Assembly: GCA_017417315.1 (NCBI GenBank)
Contig: JAFPZK010000037.1
Span: 25,405 to 89,404 of the forward strand
Reading direction: 5' to 3'
Source of the DNA: Bacteroidales bacterium
GTDB lineage: Bacteria > Bacteroidota > Bacteroidia > Bacteroidales > UBA3824
DNA length: 64,000 nt
The notes beneath the pieces are model-generated. The model did not search any database, was not told the origin of the DNA, and worked only from the letters and a program-made list of their open reading frames with translations. The translations under genes were made by a program, and so were the position numbers. Shown in pieces: positions 35,189-47,000 of the stretch; position 1 is the first letter of the stretch, and each line of letters opens with the position of its first letter.

Positions 35189-36386
35189 TCAATTTATTGT
35201 TACTGAGGTTGTTGCTTCATTATAATTCTCAGTTGCTGCACTTGTTATAGTAACCGTCGCATTAATCGTAATTATACTAGCACTAGGAGCACCAGAACTT
35301 TTCTCGTTTGTAATAGTAATCATGTTACCACTAACAGATACTTTCAACTCTTCATCTGTATCTGTTGTAGAAGCACTCAATTCACCGCTGTGGGAGCCAA
35401 CAGTAATAGTTACACTGTTCATCCTCTTCATAGTAGTAACCCGCTCAATAAATCCGTCTGCCTTTGCAATATTAACCGTCAATGACTGTTCCTCAATGTC
35501 TTCATAATCATCATCGCCGACTAACTTGTAATAAATAGTGTAACTTCCGGCATTAGTTGCAGTCGGAATTGCAGTGCTGTATTCTCCGTCCGTTCCGAGT
35601 TTGTACTGCCATTCTCCACCGTTAGTAGTACCTGCCGTTATTAATTCTTGTGCAGAACCATCTACGTTCATTTGATTACCGTTAAACGTAAGTGTCTTCG
35701 CTGTCGGTGCAGTGGTGGTAGCAGTATTTTTTATTTTGGTCATCGAAACATTAGCATTGTAAAAATTTCCGTTAATGAATGAAGCGTTTTCGACATTTTT
35801 TGTGTAATTGAAAGTACCGTCATTTGCCGTAAATTCTATATTGCCGGAATTAGCAGGAACAGCAAGGTAAAATTCATTGGTATTAACATTATAAGTATTA
35901 TCACCAATTTTGACAGATGAAGTACTTACGGTTAATGCTGCATCTCCGTTTTTCAACGTGAATTTTACGATTGCTTGTTGATTAACGAAATTAGCATAAT
36001 CTTCATTGATAGTTATTTTGCCGTTTTCTACATCTTTAACGGTAACAGAAGCAATTGCATAGTCGTATTTTTCAGCAATGGTTGCCAACGTACCGTCTTG
36101 ACCGGCATAATCGGTTTCATTGAGATTGTGCGGTCAATTCACCGATTTTGCCATCGTTTTTGTAAACGGCAACTTTTTCGCCTTGTTTCCAAGTGGCGTT
36201 GAGTGTTGTTCCGTCAAGTGCAAGTGCTTTGCTCAGTCCTGAATTTTCACCTTTTGAAGCGTTGATTGTCAAGGTGTAAGTTTTTACAACTTCTTGGTCT
36301 GAATTGTTATCTTCCTTGTCAGAACAAGCAGCAAGTGTTAAACCGCAAAAAAAGAATGCGGCAAGTTTGAAAAATTGTTTTTTCAT
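35189..36386 (-). pseudogene. Surface lipoprotein with fimbrillin-like N-terminus, frameshifted
   Basis: The N-terminus is a lipoprotein signal, MKKQFFKLAAFFFCGLTLAA then Cys, followed by a fimbrillin-type start (LTINASKGENSGLSKALALD). It stops at KIGELTAQSQ. The rest is open from about 36110 in another frame and opens TDYAGQDGTLATIAEKYDYA, so a frameshifting deletion of perhaps a few dozen bases lies near 36110. The C-terminal 190 residues contain Ig-like beta-sandwich repeats (YYKLVGDDDYEDIEEQSLTV). It was probably a surface adhesin or fimbrial subunit and cannot now be made as one chain. A 58-residue gene lies directly upstream. Confidence 0.75.
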
Positions 36387-36406
36387 CGTTTTTTCCTCCT
36401 TTTTAA

Positions 36407-36583
36407 TTAAAAATTAAGATCTTGCGCTGTTCCATAACCATTACGTGATGCGTTAAAACCTGCCGGTCCGCTTGCGCTCAAAAGCGGTGCTTCCATATTC
36501 AACTCGATTACTTCAAAATCGGGTTTGACGTACTTCTTTTTTGTCGTTACGTCAATGACGACTTTTTCTACGTTTTCTTTCAT
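36407..36583 (-). CDS. Small 58-residue protein upstream of the lipoprotein
   Basis: A small ORF with start ATG 36583 and stop 36407. The visible pattern is a polar basic N-terminus, then KKKYVKPDFEVIELNMEA, PLLSASGPAGF and NGYGTAQDLNF. Short peptides with KKYxKPxxExxE followed by a small-residue LLxAS stretch are common next to surface lipoproteins in Bacteroidales; their function is unknown to me. It has no signal peptide or membrane segment. The lipoprotein start lies 21 bases downstream, so the two are probably co-transcribed. Confidence 0.7.
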   Translation of the reverse strand: MKENVEKVVIDVTTKKKYVKPDFEVIELNMEAPLLSASGPAGFNASRNGYGTAQDLNF

Positions 36584-36630
36584 TTCGATATTGATTAAAA
36601 ATTTGTTTTATAATTCGCCGTTAAAAAACA

Positions 36631-36678
36631 AAAATCCCTTGCGGACAGAAAATAAAAAATCTGTCCGCAAGGGATTTT
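36631..36678. repeat. Palindromic repeat, left of the Rpn relic
   Basis: A perfect 19-bp inverted repeat whose arms include AAAATCCCTTGCGGACAGA, with a 10-base A-rich loop. Bases 36625-36650 match 37491-37516 at 25 of 26 positions. The rest of 36584-36919 has no gene I can support; a run of C lies near 36717-36724. Confidence 0.8.
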
Positions 36679-36919
36679 CTTATATGTATATACTGATTTG
36701 GAAAGGGATAATTTTCCCCCCCCTGTGAAGTTTTCTGTGCTTTTATTACATTTTAAATTACTTTTAACATTTTCTTGTTGTTTTCAATTCGCAAAGTAAA
36801 ATTAAATAATTTTAACTGACAAGTTTTTCAGGTTAAGTTTGTATTAATAATTTAAGCAAAATTTAGAAATGATTGTTTGCTTTTAAAAAAAATTGTTTTA
36901 TATTTGCGAAAAATCTTTT

Positions 36920-37491
36920 ATGGCACGTATCAAAGAAGACAATGAACTTTCATTTGCCGGTAAAAGATGCGCCGAAACAGTTTATTAATGAGGCTGTTAC
37001 GGTATTTAGAGGCACTAATACTCTTTTGACCGACAAATTTAGAATGTTTTTTATAGATTTATTGTATTTTGACAAGACCGAAGAATCGGTTTCGTCATCA
37101 TTATTAGACTGTTGGATTTATAGTATAAAGAATATGGGAAAAAAACGACAGAACCGGATTGGGTAACGGTGAAGCCTTTTGACAGGCTTTACACCCGTGC
37201 AGAAATAGCAGGAATGAATGCTCGTCAGTACCGTGAGTACGAGGCAAGTTTAAAGGCTTACCGCGATGCTTATTCTATTGCCAAAACTGAACGTAACGCC
37301 CGTAAGCGTGAGCGTGCGGCAGCGAAAGCCAGGGTTTAGCGGAAGGGCGTGCAGAAGGGCGCAACGAACAACTCGTTGAAAGCATAAAAAAATTTATCTC
37401 CTACGGTTTAGGTTTTGACGAAATAGTGAAAATTTTGGAAATTCCAACAGACCAAATAGATGAACTCCGGCACTTAGTTTTTGATTACTAA
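36920..37491 (+). pseudogene. Relic of an Rpn-type PD-(D/E)XK nuclease/transposase-like protein
   Basis: It starts MARIKEDNELSFAGKR at ATG 36920, then stops. Later fragments read RGTNTLLTDKFRMFFIDL and KPFDRLYTRAEIAGMNARQY in other frames. The C-terminal tail (AEGRNEQLVESIKKFISYG to DELRHLVFDY) ends at 37491. These are the typical helical middle and Glu/Arg-rich tail of the Rpn family. The nuclease core (PD-(D/E)XK residues) is missing. Its stop abuts the second copy of the palindromic repeat. Confidence 0.75.
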
Positions 37492-37495
37492 AAAC

Positions 37496-37544
37496 AAAAA
37501 TCCCTTGCAGACAGAATTACAATTTTTGTCCACAAGGGATTTTT
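37496..37544. terminator. Palindromic repeat, right of the Rpn relic, also a terminator
   Basis: AAAAATCCCTTG/CAAGGGATTTTT is a 12-bp stem with an inner GACA/TGTC pair. It lies between two convergent units, the Rpn relic (+) and parE (-), so it can terminate both. It is a near-copy of 36631-36678. Confidence 0.75.
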
Positions 37545-37556
37545 TAAAACCGTTTT

Positions 37557-39431
37557 TTATTCCGTTTCGATAACCTCTTCTTCTTCGCCTTCGAGCCGGT
37601 CTTCTTCGATTACCAAATTGTCGATTATAAAGTTTTGACGGTCGGGCGTATTTTTGCCCATATAAAATTCCATAAGGTCGTGAATCTGGTCTTCTTTCTT
37701 GATTAAAACGGGTTCAATCCTCATTTCAGGACCGATAAAATGCTTGAACTCGTCAGGAGAAATTTCACCAAGACCTTTAAAACGGGTCATTTCGGGGTTT
37801 TTACCGCACGCTGCTATTGCGTTAAGTTTTTCCTCTTCGGTGTAACAATAATACGTTTTAACCTTATTTCTGACCCTAAAAAGCGGGGTTTGCAGAATGT
37901 ACAAATGTTTGGTTTTGATAACCTCCGGAAAAAAGTTCAAGAAAAACGTTATTAACAAAAGTCTGATGTGCATACCGTCAACATCGGCATCGGTTGCGAT
38001 AACGACTTTGTTGTAACGGATATTCTCTATTCCTTCCTCGATGTTAAGAGCCGCCTGCAAAAGGTTAAATTCCTCGTTTTCGTAAACGACTTTTTTCGTC
38101 AGACCAAAACAATTAAGCGGCTTACCACGAAGCGAAAATACCGCCTGAGTGTTAACATCGCGGCTTTTCGTAATACTTCCCGAAGCCGAATCACCCTCGG
38201 TGATAAAAATCGTCGATTCTGACTTTCTCTCGTCATTAGTGTTATAATGCACGTTACAATCGCGAAGTTTGCGGTTATGAAGATTTACCTTTTTAGCGCG
38301 TTCTTTGGCTATTTTCTGAATGCCTGAAATCGCTTTTCTGTCCTTTTCGTTGTCCTGAATTTTTTTCAGCAGTGCTTGAGCCGTTTCGGGATTTTTGTGA
38401 AGGTAATTGTCAAGTTCCTTGCACACAAAATTGAGCATAAAGTTACGGATAGTTTCACCGTTAGGGCTCATATTTTTGCTGCCGAGTTTGGTTTTAGTCT
38501 GCGATTCAAACACCGGCTCTTCAACTTTTATGCTGACAGCCGCCGCAATCGCGGTTTTGATGTCGCTGTAATCAAACTCTTTTTTATAAAAATCCCTGAT
38601 AGTTTTGAACAGAGCCTCCCTGAAAGCCACCATGTGAGTACCGCCCTGCGTTGTATGCTGACCGTTAACAAAACTGTAATATTCTTCGCTGTAATGATTG
38701 TTGTGGGTCATAGCGAGTTCAATATCAGTACCTTTTAAGTGGATAATCGGATAAATCGCCTCGCTGCTCATATTTTCGTTCAAAAGGTCAAGCAGACCGT
38801 TTTTGCTCTGAAAAGACTCGCCGTTATAAACGATAGTAAGCCCCGTATTAAGGTAAACATAGTTTTTTAACATCGGGACGATATAATCGTCAAGATAATT
38901 GTAATTTGTGAACAATTCGGCATCAGGCACAAAAGTCGTTTCCGTACCGTTTTTTTCCGTTGACGCACAAATAGGATTATCTTCCAAACAAACTCCTCTC
39001 GAAAAAACAACTTTTTTGCACTCTCCGTCTCTGAAAGAGCGAATCATAAACTCAGTAGAAAGGGCGTTGACGGCTTTGATACCGACACCGTTAAGACCGA
39101 CGGATTTTTTGAAAACGCTGCTGTCGTATTTTGCACCGGTGTTCATTTTAGAGGCTACGTCCCTGACTTTTCCGAGCGGAATTCCGCGTCCGTAGTCCCT
39201 GATTACAACCCTTGAATCCTTGATTGTAACCTCAATTTTTTTACCGAAGCCCATCATAAACTCGTCAATAGAGTTGTCAATTGCTTCTTTTAGAAGGACG
39301 TAAATACCGTCGTCGGCACTCTGACCGTCGCCAAGTTTACCAATATACATACCGGGACGGCGACGGATATGTTCCTGCCATTCAAGCGTAACTATCTTAT
39401 CATCAGTGTACTGCGCTGTCTGCTGTTCCAT
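37557..39431 (-). CDS. parE: DNA topoisomerase IV subunit B
   Basis: A type IIA topoisomerase ATPase subunit of 624 residues, shorter than GyrB. The GHKL motifs are [16 protein letters not shown] (N-box) and [11 protein letters not shown], then [13 protein letters not shown]. The Toprim region has [11 protein letters not shown] and DADVDGMH, and a C-terminal [19 protein letters not shown] block. The opening [20 protein letters not shown] is the form I associate with Bacteroidota ParE. Subunit A is not in the window. Confidence 0.9.
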   Translation of the reverse strand: MEQQTAQYTDDKIVTLEWQEHIRRRPGMYIGKLGDGQSADDGIYVLLKEAIDNSIDEFMMGFGKKIEVTIKDSRVVIRDYGRGIPLGKVRDVASKMNTGAKYDSSVFKKSVGLNGVGIKAVNALSTEFMIRSFRDGECKKVVFSRGVCLEDNPICASTEKNGTETTFVPDAELFTNYNYLDDYIVPMLKNYVYLNTGLTIVYNGESFQSKNGLLDLLNENMSSEAIYPIIHLKGTDIELAMTHNNHYSEEYYSFVNGQHTTQGGTHMVAFREALFKTIRDFYKKEFDYSDIKTAIAAAVSIKVEEPVFESQTKTKLGSKNMSPNGETIRNFMLNFVCKELDNYLHKNPETAQALLKKIQDNEKDRKAISGIQKIAKERAKKVNLHNRKLRDCNVHYNTNDERKSESTIFITEGDSASGSITKSRDVNTQAVFSLRGKPLNCFGLTKKVVYENEEFNLLQAALNIEEGIENIRYNKVVIATDADVDGMHIRLLLITFFLNFFPEVIKTKHLYILQTPLFRVRNKVKTYYCYTEEEKLNAIAACGKNPEMTRFKGLGEISPDEFKHFIGPEMRIEPVLIKKEDQIHDLMEFYMGKNTPDRQNFIIDNLVIEEDRLEGEEEEVIETE

Positions 39432-39492
39432 TTTTCTTTTTTTTGTTAAAGTAGGGCAAAATTAACAAATTCTGCCCGAAAATACAAGTTTT

Positions 39493-41037
39493 TTACTGCA
39501 AAAATTTGATTTCCACACGACGGTTTTTAGCACGGTTTTCTTCTGAATTGTTAGGAAACAAAGGTTCGTTAGAGCCTTTTGATTCGCAAATAATTCTATC
39601 GGCACTAACACCACGGCTGATAAGTTGCCTTTTAGCAGAATCAGCACGTCTGAATCCTAACCTCATATTATTGCCTTTTTCACCGATGTCGCAAGTATGA
39701 CCCGTAATTTTCAGTTTCAAATCAGGATTTTCTTTCGCAAGTTTTGCAATATCATTAAAAAACTCCGAATATTTCTCTTTTTGCTTGATATTCGACTGAT
39801 TATAATCGAAATTAACGGCAATAAAAGTATGTTGCAACAATTCAGTATCCGAAATATCCTCTTTTTGAATTCCCTTGTCGGGATTATCAACGATTACAAC
39901 CTGCGGCACACTGTCAACTTGCGGAATACTATCCTTAATTTCAGGCGGATTTTCTTCGATAACCGGCGGATTATCAACCACTACGACAGTCGGAGTAGTA
40001 TCTTGCACAACTGTCGGAACAGAATCCTTCACAACAGGCGGCGTAAGGTCTTGAATAGTTGTCGGCACATCAGCAATAACAGGTATTGTATCCGGTTTTT
40101 CGGGTTTGATATCAACAGGCGGTTTTTGTTTTTCACGTCGCGGAAGTCTGTAACGCAAACCTCCCATTACACCTATTGCAAGCGGCGTAACCTTATCCAC
40201 AACCTTAGAATTCAAAACACCGTTATACACGTCTTTATAAGCATCAGGTGACATACAATCGGGGTCAAACTGATATTTATCTGATGTTTCAATCTGATTT
40301 TTAAAGCCGTAAACGTAATATAATCCGAAATTCAAATCTAATCTCGGAGTCAAAACGTAGCAAAAATTCAATTCGGCAAACATACCGAAAGTATTTTTCA
40401 AACCGTTATCACCGCTTTTTAGTTGAGATTTGTCGCGGGTATAAAAATAGTGGTGGTCTATTCCGTAAATTTCGAGATTATATATATCATAATAGCCCGT
40501 AGTTTCCAAACTACCAGCCTTAACTTTATATTTATCAGATATAACAGACTGATATACAAAGCCCAAGCCTCCGCCAAGTTTAAATTTTCTTTCAAATTTG
40601 TGCTGATAAAAAACTCCGACGGGAATATTCATAATTACCGCGCTTTGTTTTTCTTTCAGATGTTTGTAATACGTTCTATTGGTGTAAACATCGTTGTCCG
40701 CATCAATTGCGCCGTTAATTTCATTAAGATAACTAAACTGTCCTGAGGCACTATACGTCTTAAAATTAACGTCAAAGCCCGCTCCGAAATTACCTTTTCC
40801 GAAGAAATACCTATAACCTGCCCTGCCGGTAAGACCTAATCCCGGATTTTTTGTACCGTAACCGGCAAGTTTATAACTGAGGGTATGAAAACCGCCGCCA
40901 ATGTCAAAAACGACGTAACTACCTTTACGACACAGATTTAATGTATCCCTTTTGCGATGTTGTGCTTCAGCGTTAACAAAAACTGACAACAATAAAAGGA
41001 CAAATAATATTTTTTTCATAACCATCTTACACTTCAT
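39493..41037 (-). CDS. OmpA-family protein with outer-membrane beta-barrel
   Basis: A 514-residue envelope protein. Signal peptide MKKILFVLLLLSVFVNAEA sits six residues in, after two possible earlier Met starts. The N-terminal 240 residues look like a beta-barrel (SYVVFDIGGGFHTLSYKLAG). A Pro/Val-rich linker of repeated PxV units (about 290-380) precedes a C-terminal OmpA peptidoglycan-binding domain (about 395-510) ending NRAKNRRVEIKFLQ. The start overlaps the stop of the giant gene (ATGA, 41034-41037), so both are co-translated and may act together. Confidence 0.85.
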   Translation of the reverse strand: MKCKMVMKKILFVLLLLSVFVNAEAQHRKRDTLNLCRKGSYVVFDIGGGFHTLSYKLAGYGTKNPGLGLTGRAGYRYFFGKGNFGAGFDVNFKTYSASGQFSYLNEINGAIDADNDVYTNRTYYKHLKEKQSAVIMNIPVGVFYQHKFERKFKLGGGLGFVYQSVISDKYKVKAGSLETTGYYDIYNLEIYGIDHHYFYTRDKSQLKSGDNGLKNTFGMFAELNFCYVLTPRLDLNFGLYYVYGFKNQIETSDKYQFDPDCMSPDAYKDVYNGVLNSKVVDKVTPLAIGVMGGLRYRLPRREKQKPPVDIKPEKPDTIPVIADVPTTIQDLTPPVVKDSVPTVVQDTTPTVVVVDNPPVIEENPPEIKDSIPQVDSVPQVVIVDNPDKGIQKEDISDTELLQHTFIAVNFDYNQSNIKQKEKYSEFFNDIAKLAKENPDLKLKITGHTCDIGEKGNNMRLGFRRADSAKRQLISRGVSADRIICESKGSNEPLFPNNSEENRAKNRRVEIKFLQ

Positions 41038-44000
41038 TTTCTAACAATCAACTTAAAGTTTAAGCGCGAATTATCTTTTACAACCACTCCCGTATAATTA
41101 CCTTGCGGTAAGCAAAGAGTGTTCAAACGGTCGGGGTTTTGAATTTTTGTTATCAAAACACCGTTTAAATTGTAAATCAAAATTGTACAGTTTTCATAAT
41201 CCTCAAACTCTTCCAATTCGATATTAACCGTCTGCATCGGTGCTGCGGGATTAGGATAAACGTTGACACCCGCTTTTGCACTCTTTGAAACAGCCGTCCG
41301 TTTGTCAAAATAACGCGGACAAATATTTGCATAAGTGCCGTCAACGGTTAAAACTCTGGCACCATACCAGCCGTAAAGACAAGGTAAGTCATTGAAAAAC
41401 TGTTTGTTTTCATTATCTACGGGTTTTCCGTCCTTATACCATTGATAGCCGGTAAAATCATACCCCGAATTATTGATTGCAACTACATCATTGAATTTAG
41501 AGACGATGTAAGAGGCATCATAATTTACGGTAAAACTGAAACGAGTATCAAGTTTAATATCCTGTCCGCTTGAAAGCGAGAGAGTTGCATCATATTTTCC
41601 CGCCTTCATCTTTTCAGGAATTTTCAATTCTATCGAATTTAAACCGAATTGCGTATTTGTTACGGTAAAGTTTTCAAACCCTGCTTCCAAAGCCGCCTGC
41701 GAAAACACAATATCCGCTTTGTCAGGGATTCCTTCGTCAACACTAAAAATAAGCGGAACATTGCTGCTCGGACAAATTTCGCCGCTAACGCCCAACGAAC
41801 TTATTTTTAAATCCCTATTCGTGATGACACCGTCAGTATAAACATAGCCGTCGGGTTCAATATATTTTGAGTGCCAAGAGCCTGACAACGTGAAAGTTAC
41901 GGTAATAGTTTTACCCGTACCAATATCAGGAGTATCGTAGAATTGTTCCTGAGTATTTATTTCAACTTTATCATCTCCGACAATGTTTGTCAAAATACAT
42001 TTCTCACCCGTTAACTTCACCAAAGTATTTCCGTCATGAAATTTTGTATGAGCAATATTCGGTTCACTCGTCAAAAGTTTCAACTTAACGACTTTCACCG
42101 TAACTTGCTGAGTCTGAACAAGTAAGTCAGAATCATACAACTGAACGTCAACTTTGTAAGTATTCGGTACAAGCATTTGATTAGTCTTGTCTATATCGGC
42201 GATTTTATATTTAACAGTTTGAGTTTCAGTGAGTTCGTTAATCAATTTAAAATCTTTTCCCATGACGGAACTGCCGTAAACAAACAGATAAAAGCCTGTT
42301 TCATCATCAGGTTCGACATTATAATGAAAATCAAACGGCAAAATACTTGCGTCTGCTTTAAGTTCTGAGTTAGTAAGTTTATAATTTTCCAAACCACTGC
42401 CTTTTAAAGCAACTTTTACCACAAGTCCCTGATAATCACCGATGTTAACACTTGGATATTCGATGCTTGACAAATTAGAGATTTCGAGTTTGACATTGTT
42501 TTTATCTCTTTCAATAACTCCTTCAAGTGCCGGCTCAAAGAGCTTAACTTTTGCCGGATCTACTCTTTTAGTTCCGTCATAATACTTGTCCGCTATTGTA
42601 ACACCGGTAGCGGTTATCGGTTTGGGCGTAACTTTCACGTATTCAGAATTACTTGCGCCCTCTTCATAATGCTCTTGATCTTCGGGATAAAATTTCACGC
42701 GCATATTATAAACACCAACCGACAACATTTCGCCGACCTGATGTTCAGACTTTTCATTTCCACCCAGAGTAAACTCAAAAATGTAAGTTCCGGGAATTGA
42801 AATTTTGTCTCCCTTATACCTCACATACGTAGTTGTCGGCACAATATCCTTTCCTAATTCAGAACTGCCATATACCTTCTCGTATTCTTTGAAGCCGACA
42901 AATGCGGGACAAAGTTTTATGAATCCGGGTTTCGGCGTTGAATATTCACGCAGTTCATTTGCTTGAAAAACATAACAATAACTATCCTTGCCGGTCAAAG
43001 TATAAGTAATGTTAACTTCATGGTCGCCGACTTCCTCACCGTCGTATGCATAATCAATGTTAAAATATAATTCATCACCGCTAATAATTTGGTCTTTATT
43101 AATTTGTGCGATTTCTTTAATTTGATCATCATACACATTAACTGTTCCATCGTATGGTCTGCTCAATATATTTCCGTCTTTATCCGTTGTCCATTCCATC
43201 TCATTATAAAATGTGAGTTGTCTCGGAACGATTTCAAAATTAATCGGTTCAGTAATTTTATACTCACCTAATGTCGGGTGTTTGACTTCACAAGTCAAAG
43301 TATGAACACCGACTTTTGGTATATAGCCAATATTAACTTCCTCATTATCAAGATAATAAGTAAACGTCAAGTCGTCTTCGTTAATACCGATGGTTGTACA
43401 ATAAAAATAAATATCCTCACCTATTTTTACACCATATTCAGACGGAGTCGTAAATTCACGTCCGAACTGCCATTGAAATCCGATTTTAACATCAATCTTA
43501 GAAAAATCACTTTTATAATTATTATCCTCGGCACTAAAATTCACTTTTACAGAATATTCTCCCGGAAACAATATCCCGTTTTCCGGCAGTTCTTTGAACG
43601 TCTGCCCGTCATCATCAGAATATGTGTAAATCTCAGGGCGATATTTATCTCTATATAGAACCTCATAAATTTGCGCATACAAATCTTTACCACTACCGAT
43701 TGTATGCCCGTATGACATAGAAACCGAATTTGTACATTCCATCTCCGGCTCAGTGCGATACCATTTTATAGTGATGGGGTGTTTATTTATCTTGCCATAG
43801 AATTGACTAACAGACAGATCATAATTTTCTAAGCTGCTACCCTCTAAGTGCGGATTGGTAAATACCAAAGGAATGTTGTCTGAGGCATTTTCTGATTGAT
43901 ATTCAACTTTATCGAAATTAAATTGAACTTCATTATTAAAAATACCGCTTACCGTATAGTACTCATCAAAATCTTTTACAGTTTTATCACCATCATAATC

Positions 44001-47000
44001 TTTTGCCGGAGTACCTTTTGGCTCAACTTTTACTATGCTCTTAGAAATCGAACCGTATACTGTTTTTGGCTCAACTTCATAATTATCATTATTGACATCA
44101 CCCGAAACTGTGATTTTGTTTGCAGTATTAACATCTTTGCTATTATATGCAGCTTTCGGAGTAATTGTAATTTCCTCATTTTCAAAAACTGCAAACGTAA
44201 GTTCATTGAAATCCTTATTACCATCATTAGTTTTTGCCGTAACTTGCGTAACTTCAAAATCCTTTACATCAGTCGTACCATCGTACTCCTTCTCTGCCTG
44301 ATAATCAGATGTCAAAGTTAATTGACATTTTGAAATTTTGCCGAGAACAGAAAACTCAGCACTACCCCAATCTGTCAACGTTGTTATTTCCTCATTAGAT
44401 TTTAATATTTTTGTACCCACGCAAGAATAATTTTGCTTAACAAAATCTGATGGGGATATTGTAATTTTTATATAAGCGTTATCATCGGCTTTTTTGTCAG
44501 TATATTCTGCCGTGATAGTAATTTCATCACCATTAACTAACTCATTGATTGGACCATAAGTAAAACCTAAAACCTTTTTAGTTGCATCATAAATTTTTTC
44601 AGGCTCGTATGACAAGTTTATAGATTGAATAGATTTAGGATTAACCGTGACGGTTTTAGTTTCTTTTATTTTGTAATTATCTTTCTCATTATCAGGAAGT
44701 TCAAACGTTACTTCATACTCTCCTGCCGGAAGCATTACATCACCTGAATTTTCATTAGTTGATTTGTTTTTAGCGACAAATGTTCCAGGAATAGCAGTAC
44801 CTGTCGGATTTTCATTTGGAGTTATTGACGGGGATATATCAGTCAACAATTTTGAACCACCGTAAATAACAGAACTGTTTGTAAGAGAGATTTCAAGTTC
44901 TTTTTTCTGAATTTTACCTTTAACATTAGGCGTAACAAAAGTATAATTAGGATTCTCTGAAACTAAATTATCATATTGAATAGTTTTTAAATTAGTTTCA
45001 TCAGCATTTGCACTCGGAAATTTTGGATTCGTAAAAGAAAATGAAACTTCATCATTGCCAATAATTTCTGTCACCTTATCACCTTTCAAAGGATTAACAG
45101 TTATTAAGGAACTCGAAGCATCAGTACTTTTGTCATATTCTTTTTCAAAATAGAAATCGACGTTCTTCAATTCTTTCGAGGTGATTGTGCTTGTTGCAGA
45201 AAAAATCATACTATAATTTTTTGCATGAGTTCCTATTAACAAAGGTTCAGAAACTTTTGCCTTTACCTCCTTATTCACATGAACATCTTTACTATCAAAT
45301 GCTGCACTCGTGAAAGAAATACTAACATTATCACCTTCAACAATACCGGAAGCAGTGGTAAGTGTAGCAGTATAATCCCTATCTTCTACATCTGCATTAC
45401 CATCATACACTTTTTCAAAATGGAGCACAACATCTATCTCTTTTCGTTTTACGGTACATGAAACAGTGTTTGGGCTTTCATAATTTTTAGTATCAGTTGG
45501 TGTATAACTAATCGTATACTCTCCGGCAGGAAGCATTACTCCATCACTATAAGGTTCAGCAGTTGAATTTTTATCTTTCGCTGTGAAAGTACCACCTATT
45601 GCAGGAGATGTTTCTGAAACTGAGGGATTTATATCAGTTCCAAAAGTAGACGTCCCGTATGTAAACTCCGTGTTTTCCAGCGAAATAGTAATCGGTTGCT
45701 TAGTAATTGAACCTGATGCTTTATATTTCCCTTCGTAATATTTACTATCATCAAGTACATAATTACTTGACGAAATACTTAACCCATCAATATACACAAT
45801 GCCATCTAAATGATATTCACTTGATGTCATAAACGTTGCTCCCGTAAATGAAAATGGAACTTCCTCTCCATCAATAACATCAGTACAATTAGTGTGAGTT
45901 AGTTTATAATCTTTGAATGCCTCAGTCAAAGAATTAGTCGCGACATTATCACCATCGTATGGTTTAGAAAACTTTATTTGTGGAGTTATTTTTCTCTTGG
46001 TTATCGTACCTTTTGCAGTAACACTATTAACAGAATAATTATTATCATTCAGTTCAATATCGTCTTTTGAAATATCCGTAACATCCCAATCCGTATGAAC
46101 ATCTTTCTTATTAAATTTAGCGTTGCCTGTAGATTTCAATGATACGGTAACAGTTTCATGCAATACACCTGTTGAAATTGTATTAGAAGTCAAATGACTA
46201 TTACTTAAACTTGTTCCTCCGTCGTATGTCTTTGCAAAAGCAAGATTCAAATCCAACGGCTTAGGGGTAATTGTTCCGGGAAAAGTTAACTTTTTATCAG
46301 TATTGGCATCATCAAAAACTAATTTATAATTACCAGACTTATCGCCTAACAATCCACCATTTTGAAACTCAACTTCAATTGCACTATTTTTTTCTCCTGC
46401 ACAATTTTTATTTTTGTATGCGGCACTTTTTATATCAAAGGAAACATAATCTCTATCAACCACCAATATACCCGATTTTGTATCATCGCTTGAATAATAG
46501 GTGTTTGGTTTAAAAATACTTATAAAACCGTCCTTCACATCAGAGCCGCCATCATAAGTTTTTGACGAATAATAGTCATCATAACTATTAGGATTAATTT
46601 TTATAGGACGGGGAGAGATTGAGAGTTTTATCTCTTTTTCAGCATTATTTTTCACCTTCGTAAAGTTTGATGCTTGATCACCTTGCTTTAACCCTTGTGG
46701 CACTGCGTCAGAATTTGGCACAAATTTCAAAATACATGTTTTTTGTTCCCAAACATCACACAATCCTGATAATGGTATATTAATAGAATTACTGCTTCCT
46801 TTGGCTTGTTCCGATAATATCTCTGATTGAAACAATACTTCTTCTGTAGTTTTATCACGAAGAATCAGTTTTCCAGGACACCAATAATAAGCAGTACCTT
46901 TTTTATAAAAAGGTATCACAAAATTATACGTCGTAATATCTTCACCATATACACCTAAAATCGCATCACCACCTACTGTGTTAATATTAATACCCGTAGA

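Noticed and set aside
36711..36725. Run of C bases as a phase-variable tract
   Set aside because: It lies outside any reading frame or promoter I can support, so there is nothing for it to switch.
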